A stretch of 64,000 nucleotides of DNA from Saccharibacillus soli (GCA_002189105.1 NIOB01000010.1:1-64000), one strand, 5' to 3'. Shown: positions 42,659 through 53,689, counted from the stretch's first letter. The notes: a model not told the origin generated them from the sequence alone. Made by a program: numbers and translations.

Positions 42659-43972
42659 CTATCCATAAATGTATTGGTTGAGGATCGATTGAAGCATTTC
42701 CTGACGTCCGGATCTATTCGGACGAGGATTCTCATTATTCAACGCATATTCAGCCAGCGAAGCCAATGTAGTCTTACCGGCTACGATGTCGGCGCCGATA
42801 CCTTCGGAGAAGCTGCTGTAACGTTCTTCAATCACTTTATCGAACGCGCGGTCTTCGATCAGTTTAGCGGCAACTTTCAGGCCTTTGGCATACGTATCCA
42901 TACCTGCGATATGTCCCAGGAACAGGTCGTCTGCCTCGAAGGAGTCGCGGCGAACCTTGGCGTCGAAGTTGATGCCGCCTTTGCCCAGGCCGTCGTTTTT
43001 CAGCACTTCGTACAGGGTCAGGGTTGCATCGTAGACATTAACCGGGAATTCATCGGTATCCCAGCCCAGCAGCATATCGCCCTGGTTGGCGTCAAGTGAT
43101 CCCAGCATGCCGTTGATCCGCGCTACGCGCAGTTCATGCTCGAACGTATGGCCAGCCAGTGTCGCGTGGTTGGCTTCCAGGTTGAGCTTGAAGTGTTTGT
43201 CGAGATCGTATTTTTGCAGGAACGAGATGGTCGTTGCTGCGTCGAAGTCATATTGGTGTTTGGTTGGCTCTTTTGGTTTGGGTTCGATCAGGAATTGGGC
43301 GTCAAAGCCGATTTCCTTCGCGTAGTCCACCGCCATATGGAACATGCGAGCAATGTTGTCCTGCTCCAGCTTCATATCGGTGTTCAGCAGGGACATATAC
43401 CCTTCGCGTCCGCCCCAGAAGACATAGTTTTCACCGCCGAGACGTTTGCCGACTTCCAGACCTTTTTTGATCTGAGCCGCAGCATGAGCGTATACATCCG
43501 CATTGTTCGTCGAAGCTGCGCCGTGTACAAAGCGAGGGTTCGTGAACATGTTTGCCGTGTTCCAGAGCAGTTTTTTGCCGCTGGATTTCATGTGCGTTTC
43601 AAGCAGATCCACGATCGTGTCGATGTTTGCGAAAAACTCCTTGAGCGTCGATCCTTCAGGCGTGATGTCGATGTCGTGGAAGCAGAAGTAGTCCAGTCCC
43701 ATTTTATCCATGAATTCAAATCCGGCTTCAACGCGGGCTTTCGCCAGATCCATACCTGTGTAGGAATGCCAAGGACGGATTGCTGTCGTTGCGCCGAACG
43801 GGTCACTGCCTTCAGCAGTCAGTGTGTGCCAGTAAGCCATTGAGAATTTCAGGTGTTCGGACATTTTTTTGCCCAGTACCACTTCATCCGCATTGTAGAA
43901 TTTGAACGCGAACGGATTCTGGGATTGGCTGCCTTCGTATGCTACTTTGCCGACATTTTCATAATAAGCCAT
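42659..43972 (-). CDS. xylA: Xylose isomerase
   Basis: A 437-residue TIM-barrel enzyme, the usual length of the Firmicutes type II enzyme. It has [13 protein letters not shown] with the catalytic His, the metal ligands in [18 protein letters not shown] and [15 protein letters not shown], and the second metal site in [17 protein letters not shown] and [12 protein letters not shown]. It converts D-xylose to D-xylulose. It is first in xylA-xylB. A promoter, a XylR operator and a cre site lie upstream. No xylose transporter gene is in view. Confidence 0.97.
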   Translation of the reverse strand: MAYYENVGKVAYEGSQSQNPFAFKFYNADEVVLGKKMSEHLKFSMAYWHTLTAEGSDPFGATTAIRPWHSYTGMDLAKARVEAGFEFMDKMGLDYFCFHDIDITPEGSTLKEFFANIDTIVDLLETHMKSSGKKLLWNTANMFTNPRFVHGAASTNNADVYAHAAAQIKKGLEVGKRLGGENYVFWGGREGYMSLLNTDMKLEQDNIARMFHMAVDYAKEIGFDAQFLIEPKPKEPTKHQYDFDAATTISFLQKYDLDKHFKLNLEANHATLAGHTFEHELRVARINGMLGSLDANQGDMLLGWDTDEFPVNVYDATLTLYEVLKNDGLGKGGINFDAKVRRDSFEADDLFLGHIAGMDTYAKGLKVAAKLIEDRAFDKVIEERYSSFSEGIGADIVAGKTTLASLAEYALNNENPRPNRSGRQEMLQSILNQYIYG

Positions 43973-43999
43973 GTAAGAGATGCCTCCTCATAATTTCGC

Positions 44000-44013
44000 A
44001 GAAATCGTTTACA
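44000..44013 (-). promoter_or_regulatory. cre site (CcpA) of xylA
   Basis: On the minus strand TGTAAACGATTTCT matches the cre consensus TGWAANCGNTNWCA at all but the last base. It lies just downstream of the xylA promoter, where CcpA would block transcription. Confidence 0.75.
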
Positions 44014-44018
44014 TCGCT

Positions 44019-44047
44019 ATCCTAGCACATCCCAAAAACTTTGTCTA
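44019..44047 (-). promoter_or_regulatory. xylA promoter
   Basis: On the minus strand TAGACA (44042-44047) and TAGGAT (44019-44024) are separated by 17 bp. The -35 falls inside the operator. Confidence 0.65.
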
Positions 44048-44062
44048 TCGGATAAACTAAGT
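44038..44062. promoter_or_regulatory. XylR operator (xylO)
   Basis: ACTTTGTCTATCGGATAAAC followed by TAAGT is an imperfect palindrome (10 of 12 arm positions) similar to the Bacillus XylR operator core TTAGTTTGTTTGG-ACAAACTAA. It covers the -35 of xylA. Confidence 0.75.
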
Positions 44063-44237
44063 CTTTCGCAAAAAGTTTTTCTGCCGTAAAATAGGGATTG
44101 TTAACGCTATCATATTAAGCGGTCATTCCAATTAATCAGCAGCTGTAGGATGAAAAATGCAGCGAAGCCTCTTCTTTTTGCTGCGGGATTGGCTTAACAT
44201 AAAGGGATGTTTAGAGGCACGGATGGAGGAGTCAATA

Positions 44238-45410
44238 GTGAGAGTAACCGGAGATCAGGCGCTCGTCAAAAAGCTGAATAAGTCGATTGTGCTGGACACG
44301 ATCCGCAGAAATGGACCGTTATCGCGTACCGATGTGTCGGAACGAACGGGACTGAACAAAGCCACCGTGTCCAACTTGACGCTGGAACTGCTGGAACAGA
44401 ATCTCGTCGAGGAAACAGGGCTGGGTGAATCCAGTGGAGGCCGCAAGCCGCTCATGCTGCTGTTTAATGGGTCGGCAGGCTGCGTGATTGGAATCGAACT
44501 GGGCGTTACGCTGGTCAAATCGGTGCTCACCAATCTCACCGGGAGCATCCTGCTGGAACGCAGCGCATCCCTGGGCGAGCATGATCCGGATACCGCCTTT
44601 GCCGTCATCTGCGACACGGTAAGGCCGCTGATCGAAGCCATGCCCCCTACACCTCACGGGCTGGTCGGAATCGGTATCGGTGTGCCGGGGATGGTTGATG
44701 AAGCTGGACTTATTCTCTATGCGCCCAACCTGGGCTGGGAAGGCGTGGATCTGCGATCAAGACTGGAAGCGGAATTTGCTGTACCGGTTGTCGTGGACAA
44801 TGAAGCCAACGTCGGCGCAGCCGGAGAACGCGAATATGGAGCCGGGCAGCATGTACGCCATCTGGTGTACGTCAGCGCAGGTATGGGTCTGGGTTCGGGA
44901 ATGATTATCGATGGCCAACTGTACAAGGGAGCCTGGGGGTATGCAGGTGAGACGGGGCATATGTCCATCGAAAGCGAAGGGCGGCTGTGCAGCTGCGGCA
45001 GCCGGGGCTGTTGGGAGCTGTACGCATCAGAGCGGGCCTATGCGTATGCCACCGAAGACGGACGACCTGCGCTTCCGGCAGAGACCACGTCTGAACTCAC
45101 CGCTTATGCCCACTCCGGCGAGGCTTCCGTCTTACAGCTCTATCAGGAGATTGGCCGCCGCTTGGGTATCGGCATCACCAATCTGGTCAACGGCTTCAAC
45201 CCGGAGAAGATTGTGGTCGGCGGGCCGCTGACGGAAGCGAAGGAATGGATTGAACCGTCCATGTTGGCGACGATCGCGGAGCGTGCGCTGCCCTACCATC
45301 GGCGGGAATTAGCGGTCTCCTTCTCCGAATTAGGCAGTCGGTCGGCGGTGCTGGGCGCCGCGCATCTGGCGGTATCGCAGTTCCTCGGACGGGTTCGAGT
45401 CTCGCTGTAG
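44238..45410 (+). CDS. xylR: Xylose repressor XylR (ROK family)
   Basis: A 390-residue protein. GGAGGAG six bases upstream selects the GTG at 44238 (MRVTGDQALVKKLNKSIVLD), close to the length of Bacillus XylR. The N-terminal winged helix (LSRTDVSERTGLNKATVSNL) precedes a ROK sugar-kinase-like domain: GCVIGIELGVTLVKSV, VDNEANVGAAGEREYGAG and the zinc motif GHMSIESEGRLCSCGSRGCWE. It represses xylAB and is released by xylose. It is divergent from xylA across about 265 bp. Confidence 0.92.
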   Translation: MRVTGDQALVKKLNKSIVLDTIRRNGPLSRTDVSERTGLNKATVSNLTLELLEQNLVEETGLGESSGGRKPLMLLFNGSAGCVIGIELGVTLVKSVLTNLTGSILLERSASLGEHDPDTAFAVICDTVRPLIEAMPPTPHGLVGIGIGVPGMVDEAGLILYAPNLGWEGVDLRSRLEAEFAVPVVVDNEANVGAAGEREYGAGQHVRHLVYVSAGMGLGSGMIIDGQLYKGAWGYAGETGHMSIESEGRLCSCGSRGCWELYASERAYAYATEDGRPALPAETTSELTAYAHSGEASVLQLYQEIGRRLGIGITNLVNGFNPEKIVVGGPLTEAKEWIEPSMLATIAERALPYHRRELAVSFSELGSRSAVLGAAHLAVSQFLGRVRVSL

Positions 45411-45507
45411 TCCGCCTATAAAGTGAGATATGTCCCCACAACCGCAGACAGACGAAAGAATCGTTCTGCCTGTTTGCTGCACTCTTGCGTGTGGTTATTG
45501 CAACGAC

Positions 45508-45543
45508 AAAACAGGCAGAGCCGCCGTAGGCCCTGCCTGTTCT
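45508..45543. terminator. Terminator between xylR and the glutaredoxin-like gene
   Basis: ACAGGCAG...GCC and GGC...CTGCCTGT form a stem between the two convergent genes, with A residues left and TT right. Confidence 0.7.
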
Positions 45544-45572
45544 TCATGCTGTGAAGACTGTAACTGATGCTA

Positions 45573-45803
45573 TTAAGCGTTCAGCGCTTTCTCCAGCTTC
45601 AGCTTGTTCATGCCAACGATCTTCTCTTCACCGATCACCGTTACCGGCACGGCACGCAGACCCATATCCCACACCTGCTGCGCAAACGCATCGCTTTGCT
45701 CGATGTTGCGTTCTTCATAAGAGACGCCTTTGCCATCCAGATAACTCTTCACTTGCTTGCAGTGCGGGCAGTTGGTGCTTGTGTAGACGATTGCAGTTGT
45801 CAT
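45573..45803 (-). CDS. Glutaredoxin-like protein (NrdH/YruB type)
   Basis: A 76-residue thioredoxin-fold protein starting MTTAIVYTSTNCPHCKQVKS, with GGTGGAGAG before the ATG. The active site is CPHC, and the cis-Pro region reads RAVPVTVIGEEKIVGMNK. Without a gene for a glutathione system in view it probably uses thioredoxin reductase or bacillithiol. trxB lies about 120 bp downstream on the same strand, which supports a thioredoxin-reductase-dependent redoxin. Confidence 0.88.
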   Translation of the reverse strand: MTTAIVYTSTNCPHCKQVKSYLDGKGVSYEERNIEQSDAFAQQVWDMGLRAVPVTVIGEEKIVGMNKLKLEKALNA

Positions 45804-45922
45804 ATTCTCTCCACCTTCTTGTATTATTTTTTAAAAGCAGCTTTCTTTATTATAATGCCAATACGCTCAGAAACCAAACTCGATTTCCCAAGCGTATTCG
45901 ATTTTTATGGTTCGTTTTCGAT

Positions 45923-46876
45923 TTACAGTGCAGCTTCAGCAGCGGCCTCTGCAAATTCCAGGCTCTCGATGAAACGTTCTGCGTCCATCGCCGCCGAACA
46001 TCCACTACCTGCTGCGGTGATCGCTTGACGGTAACGGGTATCCTGTACGTCGCCGCAGGCAAATACGCCTGGAATATTCGTCTCGGTGGTGCCTGGGGTT
46101 ACGACGATATAGCCATTTTCGTCTGTCGTGATCTGACCGCCCAGGAAGCCGGTATTCGGATGGTGACCGATTGCTACGAACACACCGGACGCTTCGATCA
46201 GCTGCTCCTCACCCGTTGCATTGTTGAGCACACGCAGTCCTTGCAGGCTATTTTCACCCTTCACGACTTCAAGCGGGGTGCGGTCAAGCGCCCATTCGAT
46301 CTTCGGATTCTGACGAGCGCGATCCTGCATGATCTTGGAAGCGCGGAGTTCGCCTCTGCGGTGAACCAGCGTCACTTTGGTTGCGAAGCGAGTCAGGAAG
46401 TTGGCTTCTTCCAGTGCCGAGTCGCCGCCGCCGACAACGATGATCTCCTTGCCACGGAAGAAGAAACCATCGCAGGTTGCGCAGGTGCTGACGCCCATCC
46501 CCACATTCTCTTCTTCGCCTGGAATTCCCAAATATTTGGCGCTTGCTCCAGTCGAGATAATCAATGTCTCGGTGACCAGTTCACCCATGCCATCGACGGT
46601 CAGCTTGAATGGACGATTGGATAGATCCACGTTCTCCACCCAGCCCGTGCGGAATTCCGCACCAAAACGTTCCGCCTGCTTGCGCATATTGTCCATCAGT
46701 TCAGGACCCATGATGCCTTCCGGGAAGCCTGGGAAATTCTCCACTTCCGTTGTAGTCGTCAACTGTCCGCCCGGCTGCGGGCCTTCGATAACGAGTGGGC
46801 TCATGTTGGCACGTGCCAGATAGATCGCAGCGGTCAATCCGGCAGGGCCTGTACCGATGATAATCGATTTATACAT
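45923..46876 (-). CDS. trxB: Thioredoxin reductase
   Basis: A 317-residue flavoprotein starting MYKSIIIGTGPAGLTAAIYL, with GAGGAGG before the ATG at 46876. FAD motif GTGPAG, catalytic CATC in VSTCATCDGFFF, NADPH motif VGGGDSALEEANFL, and C-terminal FACGDVQDTRYRQAITAAGSGC are all present. It transfers electrons from NADPH to thioredoxin. It lies after the glutaredoxin-like gene on the same strand but 120 bp apart. Confidence 0.96.
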   Translation of the reverse strand: MYKSIIIGTGPAGLTAAIYLARANMSPLVIEGPQPGGQLTTTTEVENFPGFPEGIMGPELMDNMRKQAERFGAEFRTGWVENVDLSNRPFKLTVDGMGELVTETLIISTGASAKYLGIPGEEENVGMGVSTCATCDGFFFRGKEIIVVGGGDSALEEANFLTRFATKVTLVHRRGELRASKIMQDRARQNPKIEWALDRTPLEVVKGENSLQGLRVLNNATGEEQLIEASGVFVAIGHHPNTGFLGGQITTDENGYIVVTPGTTETNIPGVFACGDVQDTRYRQAITAAGSGCSAAMDAERFIESLEFAEAAAEAAL

Positions 46877-47069
46877 AAAAAGTTCCTCCTCATGGGTGTG
46901 CAAGCAGGCGCCTCATTTCCCGGTCTGGTTGCACGGTGATGAGTCAAAGGTGAGCCGAATTGGCGCTTGCTTCCTGCACGTTCTCAACGATTCCTATTTT
47001 ATAATAATTCCAATGTAGTTCTTATTATGCTGCTTCCAATAGATTGTGTCAAGTTGAGTTTCTCCCCAT

Positions 47070-49109
47070 TTAAATGAAGATTTCGTGAAACGATTTCTTG
47101 GAACGCAGCAGTCTCAGCCCATTCAAAATGACCAGCAGCGTGCTGCCTTCATGCCCCAACACTCCCAGCGGCAGCGTGATCCCCAGCGTCAAGCTGGTCG
47201 CCATCAGCAGCAGGATGACAGACACCGCAAACGTCAGGTTCTGCCGGATGACGCGTTCGGCCCGGCGTGCCAGGCGAATCGTCCCCACCGTACGCAGCAG
47301 ATCATCCTGCATCAATACCACATCTGCCGTACCGAGCGCCGCGCCGCTGCCGCGAATCCCCATGGCCATGCCGACATCCGCAGCTGCCATCGCCGGAGCA
47401 TCATTAACGCCATCGCCGATCATCAGAACAGAGCCATAGCGTTCACGCAGTTCATGAATCCGGCTGACCTTATCCTGCGGCAGCAGCTCCGAGAAGACCC
47501 TGTCTACCCCTGCCGCTTCCGCTGTCCGCTGCGCCGCGCCGCTGCGATCACCGGTGAGCATCGCCACCTCGAGGCCCAATGCCTGTAAGCCCTGCACCGC
47601 CTGCCGAGCTTCCGGGCGGATTCGGTCACTGAGAGCAAGCAGCGCTATTGTCACTCCATCACGCCATACAAAAGACACGGTCATGCCAAGGTTATGCAAT
47701 CGGTCAAATTCCGCCTGCCACCAAGGTAAAGGCGTCTCCTGGCTTCCGGACGACGCTGATCCCGGAAGCTCTCCCTCGGCAGTCTGACATTCACCGGGCA
47801 GCCGACCTACGTTCCAACGAACCCCATCGATCCAAGCCTCAACACCAAAGCCTGCACGTTCTTGCCCCTGCTGCGTCTCCCGCAGCGCAATCCCTTCCAC
47901 CTCGGCGGCACGAACGACAGCTTGAGCCAACGGGTGCGAGGAATGTTGCTCGACTGAAGCTGCGGCAAGCAGTGTCTCCGCCCGATCCATACCGGGCATA
48001 AGGACCAGTTCCGTCAATTCCGGCTCTCCCATGGTGAGGGTGCCTGTCTTGTCAAACGCCACGACGCGGATACCTGCCAGCCGGTCTACGCCTGCTCCGC
48101 CCTTAAACAGCACGCCTCGGCGTGCAGCACCGGACATGGCCGACAATACTGGCGGCATAATCGAGGACACAATGGCGCAGGGCGAAGCGACAACCAGGAA
48201 CACCATGCCTTTGTAGAAGGCCATCTTCCAACTTCCATCCCACAACCATGGGCCAATGGCAATCAGAAGCGCGGTTGCGGCAAGGACAACCTTGACGTAT
48301 ACCGATTCAAAACGTTCAACAAATCGCTGGGAAGGAGGAGAATCTTCGCGGGCCTGCTCGACCATGCGAATCATCTTGGCAAACAGCGTATCCGAAGCAT
48401 CCCGGGTCACCTCGACGCGAAGCTCCCCTTCGCCATTGACCGTGCCAGCATACACCTCATCTCCGGATTGACGGTCAACCGGCGCAGACTCACCCGTAAT
48501 CGAGGATTGATCCACGAACGAGCGACCGCTGATTACACAACCGTCGGCGGCAATCGCTGCGCCGGGCGGCACTAGAATCAGATCCCCGATCTGAATCTCA
48601 CTCGCCTCCACCCGGCGAACGTTGCCCTCCTCAATCTTGAGCGCATGTTCGGGACGCAGGGCAATCAATGCCGAGATGTCCCTGCCGCTGCGATCCGAAG
48701 CGAAGCTCTCCAGCGCACCGCTCAGGGCGAAGATGAAGATCAGCAGCGCCCCTTCATTCCAATATCCAATCGCCGCCGCTCCCAGCGCGGCAGCGACCAT
48801 CAGCAGATTGACATCCAGCTCGCGTTCAGCAGCCAGCTTGCGAATTCCATCGCGTGCTTTATCCCAGCCGCCCAGCGCGTAAGCCAGCATATACAAGACA
48901 GCGGCCTCCCCTTTCAGCCCTGTCTGCATTAGGCCCCATGCCACAGCCATGAATACGCCGCTGCCCAGCGCCTTTCGCACCTCCACATGCCCAAACAATT
49001 CATGCAGCATGGATTTCTTTGGACGTCCGCCCTCCGGTTTTTTCACTGGCTTGCCCGATTGTTCCGTGCCCGTGTGTACCTTTCGACTCCCAATGGATTG
49101 CAAAGACAT
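47070..49109 (-). CDS. P1B-4-type heavy-metal ATPase (PfeT/FrvA-like iron exporter)
   Basis: A 679-residue P1B ATPase without N-terminal CXXC metal-binding domains. Six to eight membrane helices are evident. The ion-binding helix carries SPCAI and helix 8 carries GHEGSTLLVILNGLRLL, the SPC plus HEGxT pair of the P1B-4 subgroup. Phosphorylation site DKTGTLT, phosphatase TGES and hinge GDGVNDAPAMA are present. Members such as Bacillus PfeT and Listeria FrvA export Fe(II). Two Fur-box-like sites in the leader support iron. Cobalt or zinc remain possible substrates. Confidence 0.87.
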   Translation of the reverse strand: MSLQSIGSRKVHTGTEQSGKPVKKPEGGRPKKSMLHELFGHVEVRKALGSGVFMAVAWGLMQTGLKGEAAVLYMLAYALGGWDKARDGIRKLAAERELDVNLLMVAAALGAAAIGYWNEGALLIFIFALSGALESFASDRSGRDISALIALRPEHALKIEEGNVRRVEASEIQIGDLILVPPGAAIAADGCVISGRSFVDQSSITGESAPVDRQSGDEVYAGTVNGEGELRVEVTRDASDTLFAKMIRMVEQAREDSPPSQRFVERFESVYVKVVLAATALLIAIGPWLWDGSWKMAFYKGMVFLVVASPCAIVSSIMPPVLSAMSGAARRGVLFKGGAGVDRLAGIRVVAFDKTGTLTMGEPELTELVLMPGMDRAETLLAAASVEQHSSHPLAQAVVRAAEVEGIALRETQQGQERAGFGVEAWIDGVRWNVGRLPGECQTAEGELPGSASSGSQETPLPWWQAEFDRLHNLGMTVSFVWRDGVTIALLALSDRIRPEARQAVQGLQALGLEVAMLTGDRSGAAQRTAEAAGVDRVFSELLPQDKVSRIHELRERYGSVLMIGDGVNDAPAMAAADVGMAMGIRGSGAALGTADVVLMQDDLLRTVGTIRLARRAERVIRQNLTFAVSVILLLMATSLTLGITLPLGVLGHEGSTLLVILNGLRLLRSKKSFHEIFI

Positions 49110-49140
49110 GCGATATTCCTCCTTTATAGATCCTGTAATT

Positions 49141-49159
49141 GAGAATGAGAGTTATTCCG
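49141..49159. promoter_or_regulatory. Second Fur-box-like site in the metal-ATPase leader
   Basis: GAGAATGAGAGTTATTCCG matches the 19-bp Fur consensus at about 12 positions. It shares GAGAATGAGA with the better site upstream. Confidence 0.4.
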
Positions 49160-49175
49160 GCTGCCCCTAAAATGG

Positions 49176-49210
49176 AACATGCTGCCCCGGATAATCCGGA
49201 GCAGCATGTT
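49176..49210 (-). promoter_or_regulatory. Hairpin in the metal-ATPase leader
   Basis: AACATGCTGC and GCAGCATGTT, extended through CCGG/CCGG, form a near-perfect stem of about 16 bp between the promoter and the ATG. It could attenuate or stabilise the message. No T-run follows on the minus strand. Confidence 0.7.
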
Positions 49211-49215
49211 TAAAT

Positions 49216-49234
49216 GAGAATGAGACTCATTTTT
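49216..49234. promoter_or_regulatory. Fur-box-like operator
   Basis: GAGAATGAGACTCATTTTT matches GATAATGATAATCATTATC at about 14 of 19 positions and contains the perfect palindrome AATGAGACTCATT. It starts at the promoter -10 and should block transcription when bound. Confidence 0.55.
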
Positions 49235-49264
49235 CCTATATTCAATTTTATTGGCCTGGGGCAA
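49235..49264 (-). promoter_or_regulatory. Promoter of the metal-ATPase gene
   Basis: On the minus strand TTGCCC (49259-49264) and TATAGG (49235-49240) are separated by 18 bp. Confidence 0.45.
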
Positions 49265-49364
49265 CTTTATGGTTTGATCGTACTCTTTTTGATGGCAAAA
49301 GTAAAGAGGATTCTCCAGCTCCAGATCCCCCTTAAATCAGCATAGGAGACGCACGCAAAAAGAC

Positions 49365-49408
49365 GCAAAAAGGCTGTAGGTTCACCTGCGCGAACCTACA
49401 GCCTTTTT
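49365..49408 (-). terminator. Terminator after metY
   Basis: AAAAGGCTGTAGGTTC and GAACCTACAGCCTTTT form a long perfect stem with T residues on both sides. It lies 45 bp after the metY stop. Confidence 0.92.
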
Positions 49409-49452
49409 TCCTCATCAGAACGTTCTTGAAGAGGATCGATTGAGAGCTTACA

Positions 49453-51079
<1,627 letters not shown>

Positions 51080-51940
51080 CTATACGGAAGCATAGATCCG
51101 GCGCAGCTCATCCGCTGAACGTTTGGCGTCTGCGGCCGTGACCCCTTCAATGGAAATGTCCAGATGGGGCTTATACTGTTTGAGCAGGGAGCAGAGCCGC
51201 TCTTTATGGAGCAGTCCATCGCCAAACGGACGATCCAGTCTGGGCTGCCGCCCTCCCGCCCAGAAGCCTCCCTCACCGAAGTCCAGATCTTTGGCATGAG
51301 CCAGCACAATCCGATCGCCCAGATTCTCGAACGCATCGAGCATCATCTCTTCCTGCATGGGAAGGCGATCTTCATTCAGCAGGTTGCAGGCATCAAACAG
51401 CAGCCCGATGGTGGACGAAGGAACCTCGCTCATCAGACGCCGCATATGATCCAGCGAATGAAGGGTATGACCGGCAACCGGCTCAATCGCCAGCGTCGTT
51501 CCCCATTTCTCCGCTTCCTCCGCCAGTTCGCTCACCGTCTCGCGCAGCACCTTCCAGCCATACTCCTCATAGGTATCGGGATGAGAATCCTGGTAGGTTA
51601 GCATGGAGCCGGTCTCGGTCGCCACCATTCCACAGCCGAAGTCCCGAGCCAGACGCAGATGTTCCTTAAAACGCCGAATCTCCCCGCGCCGCAGCTGTTC
51701 ATCGGGGTTCACCGGATCGATGTAGCAGCCCAGCACGGCGATCCGTACCCCTTCACGGTCAAACGCTTCCGCGATGTGATTCGCCAGACCCGGACTAAGC
51801 TTGCCCGGTGAACAGTCGATGTCGGCGATCGCTTTGAGCAGCGCCAACTGAACCGACGTAAATCCTTCCTCCGCCACCTTACGTGCTAACTCGGCCACGG
51901 GCAGCTTGCCATAGGTATGCGCCAGAATTCCCAGCTTCAT
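51080..51940 (-). CDS. Sugar phosphate isomerase/epimerase (AP endonuclease 2-like TIM barrel)
   Basis: A 286-residue protein starting MKLGILAHTYGKLPVAELAR, with GAGGAGG before the ATG. It has the xylose-isomerase-like TIM-barrel pattern (MVATETGSM, LAIEPVAGHTL, IGLLFDACNLLN, IVLAHAKDLDF, HLDISIEGV), with Glu, Asp and His residues suited to a divalent metal. It is the last gene after kduI-deoR-kduD on the same strand, with a 174-bp gap to kduD. It probably isomerises or epimerises an uronate-derived sugar, but the exact substrate is not visible. Confidence 0.82.
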   Translation of the reverse strand: MKLGILAHTYGKLPVAELARKVAEEGFTSVQLALLKAIADIDCSPGKLSPGLANHIAEAFDREGVRIAVLGCYIDPVNPDEQLRRGEIRRFKEHLRLARDFGCGMVATETGSMLTYQDSHPDTYEEYGWKVLRETVSELAEEAEKWGTTLAIEPVAGHTLHSLDHMRRLMSEVPSSTIGLLFDACNLLNEDRLPMQEEMMLDAFENLGDRIVLAHAKDLDFGEGGFWAGGRQPRLDRPFGDGLLHKERLCSLLKQYKPHLDISIEGVTAADAKRSADELRRIYASV

Positions 51941-52114
51941 CGCTTTCGTCCTCCTCTAAAAACGAATGAGCCGCGAGAGGAGCAACAGGTCTGCCCCGCC
52001 TCTCCCTTCGCGGCTCACTTGGATTTTTTGAATATGCACTCGGTCAGGGTACTTCATCTCGTTACATCGTTATATGGATCGACATACGAAGCGACAAATG
52101 AACAGCTCTGCGAC

Positions 52115-52867
52115 CTAACGGTTCATCCAGCCGCCGTCTACGCACAGCACATGTCCATTCACATAATCGGCTGCGGATGAAGCCAGGAACACAGCGGGGC
52201 CGCCTACATCTTCGCTCGTTCCCCAACGTCCGGCAGGAATCCGTACGGTAATCGAATCTGTCCGTTCTTTGTCTTCCCGAATTGGAGCCGTGTTGTCGGT
52301 TGACATGTAGCCCGGTGCAATGGCATTGACTTGAACACCCTTGGATGCCCACTCGTTGGCGAACGCCTTCGTCAAGCCTGCCACTCCATGTTTGCTTGCC
52401 GTGTAACCCGGAACGTTAATACCGCCCTGGAACGACAGCATCGAAGCAATGTTGATGACCTTGCCGCTGCCGCGCTCCACCATATGATTGCCCACGAGCT
52501 GCGTCAGATAGAAGACGGTCTTCAAGTTGATGTCCAGTACCGCATCGAAGTCCTCCCAGCTGTGCTGGGAAATCGGCGTACGCCGAATGATGCCTGCATT
52601 GTTGACCAGAATATCGATGCGTCCCTCAAATTCGAGAGACTGCTTGACCACACCTTCAAGCTCCTCCTTTTTGCTGAGATCGGCTTGAATATCGTACGCT
52701 TTACGGCCAAGTGCCCGAACCTTCTCCACTGTATCGGAGCAGGATGAATAGGACACAGCAATGATGTCGGCTCCCGCTTGGGCAAGCGCCAGCGCCATTC
52801 CCTGACCCAACCCGCCGCTTGCCCCCGTTACCAGTGCCACTTTGCCGCCAAGGTCGAACATGCTCAT
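52115..52867 (-). CDS. kduD: 2-dehydro-3-deoxy-D-gluconate 5-dehydrogenase
   Basis: A 250-residue short-chain dehydrogenase. GGGAGG eight bases upstream favours the ATG at 52867 (MSMFDLGGKVALVTGASGGL). The NAD motif TGASGGLGQG, the NNAGIIRR loop and the YTASKHG catalytic Tyr-Lys are intact. The IIRRTP and the C-terminal VDGGWMNR fit KduD of pectin/uronate pathways. It converts 5-keto-4-deoxyuronate-derived 2,5-diketo-3-deoxygluconate to KDG. It follows the DeoR gene and pairs with kduI. Confidence 0.92.
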   Translation of the reverse strand: MSMFDLGGKVALVTGASGGLGQGMALALAQAGADIIAVSYSSCSDTVEKVRALGRKAYDIQADLSKKEELEGVVKQSLEFEGRIDILVNNAGIIRRTPISQHSWEDFDAVLDINLKTVFYLTQLVGNHMVERGSGKVINIASMLSFQGGINVPGYTASKHGVAGLTKAFANEWASKGVQVNAIAPGYMSTDNTAPIREDKERTDSITVRIPAGRWGTSEDVGGPAVFLASSAADYVNGHVLCVDGGWMNR

Positions 52868-52909
52868 CTTCATTTCCTCCCGAATCGTGTGCCGAACCTG
52901 GTGAAGCGA

Positions 52910-53689
52910 TCAGCCCTGGTGCTGCCGCTCGCCGCTTCCATCGTCCAGCCGAATATTTTTTTGTGCAAAAAGCGTCTTCTGCGCCGGGTCAATGCCGCGA
53001 TCGGTGACAATCACATCCAGCTCGCTGCAATCTGCAAACGTCCAGAGCGCAAATTTGCCAAATTTCTGATGTTCGACCACGCCAAACACCTGCCGCGCTG
53101 TCTTGACCAACGCTTTTTTGTACGGCACCAGATCTCCCGTATAGATGGAAGCGCCAAGTTCGGGATGCAGGGCAGTCGCGGACAGAAATGCTTTGCTGAT
53201 GTTCAGTCCCGAGACAAACTCCGCACTTCCCGTCCCGATCAGCACATTGCGCACCCGCTCGCCTCCCGGCACGACCAGCCGAATCTTGTCCTTGTGCGCC
53301 AGCTCGCTGAGAATGAACAGATCATTCGTCACCACCGTCAAGGGAACATTCTCCAACTGCCGCGCCATCTCCAGCGTGGTACCGCCCCCATCAAGCGCTA
53401 CGATGTCGCCCGGTTGAATGTATCGCAGCGCCCTCGCGGCAATCTCCGCCTTTTCGGGTGCATGTCGCCCCGCCGCTCCGCGTGCAGACAAGATGCCGAA
53501 TTGATCGTTCTGCGCCAGCATCGCTCCTCCATGTACCCGCACCAGCAGGCCTTTCTCCTCCAGGCGTGCCAGATCTTCACGGATGGTCTTGCCGGTTACG
53601 TCCAGCAGCGAGCTGAGTTCGCCCACTCCGATCTCTTTGCGTTCGATCAGGATCTCCATAATTTTTTCGTGCCGTTTCAATGCGTTCAT
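52910..53689 (-). CDS. DeoR family transcriptional regulator
   Basis: A 259-residue protein starting MNALKRHEKIMEILIERKEI, with AGGAGCT before the ATG. The N-terminal helix-turn-helix (IGVGELSSLLDVTGKTIREDLARLEEKGLLVRVHGGA) is the DeoR signature. The C-terminal DeoR-C sensor domain has IVALDGGGTTLEMARQL and GKFALWTFADCSELDVIVTD. It lies between kduI and kduD and probably controls them, with a sugar phosphate or KDG-like inducer. It is not KdgR of the LacI or IclR family. Confidence 0.88.
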   Translation of the reverse strand: MNALKRHEKIMEILIERKEIGVGELSSLLDVTGKTIREDLARLEEKGLLVRVHGGAMLAQNDQFGILSARGAAGRHAPEKAEIAARALRYIQPGDIVALDGGGTTLEMARQLENVPLTVVTNDLFILSELAHKDKIRLVVPGGERVRNVLIGTGSAEFVSGLNISKAFLSATALHPELGASIYTGDLVPYKKALVKTARQVFGVVEHQKFGKFALWTFADCSELDVIVTDRGIDPAQKTLFAQKNIRLDDGSGERQHQG

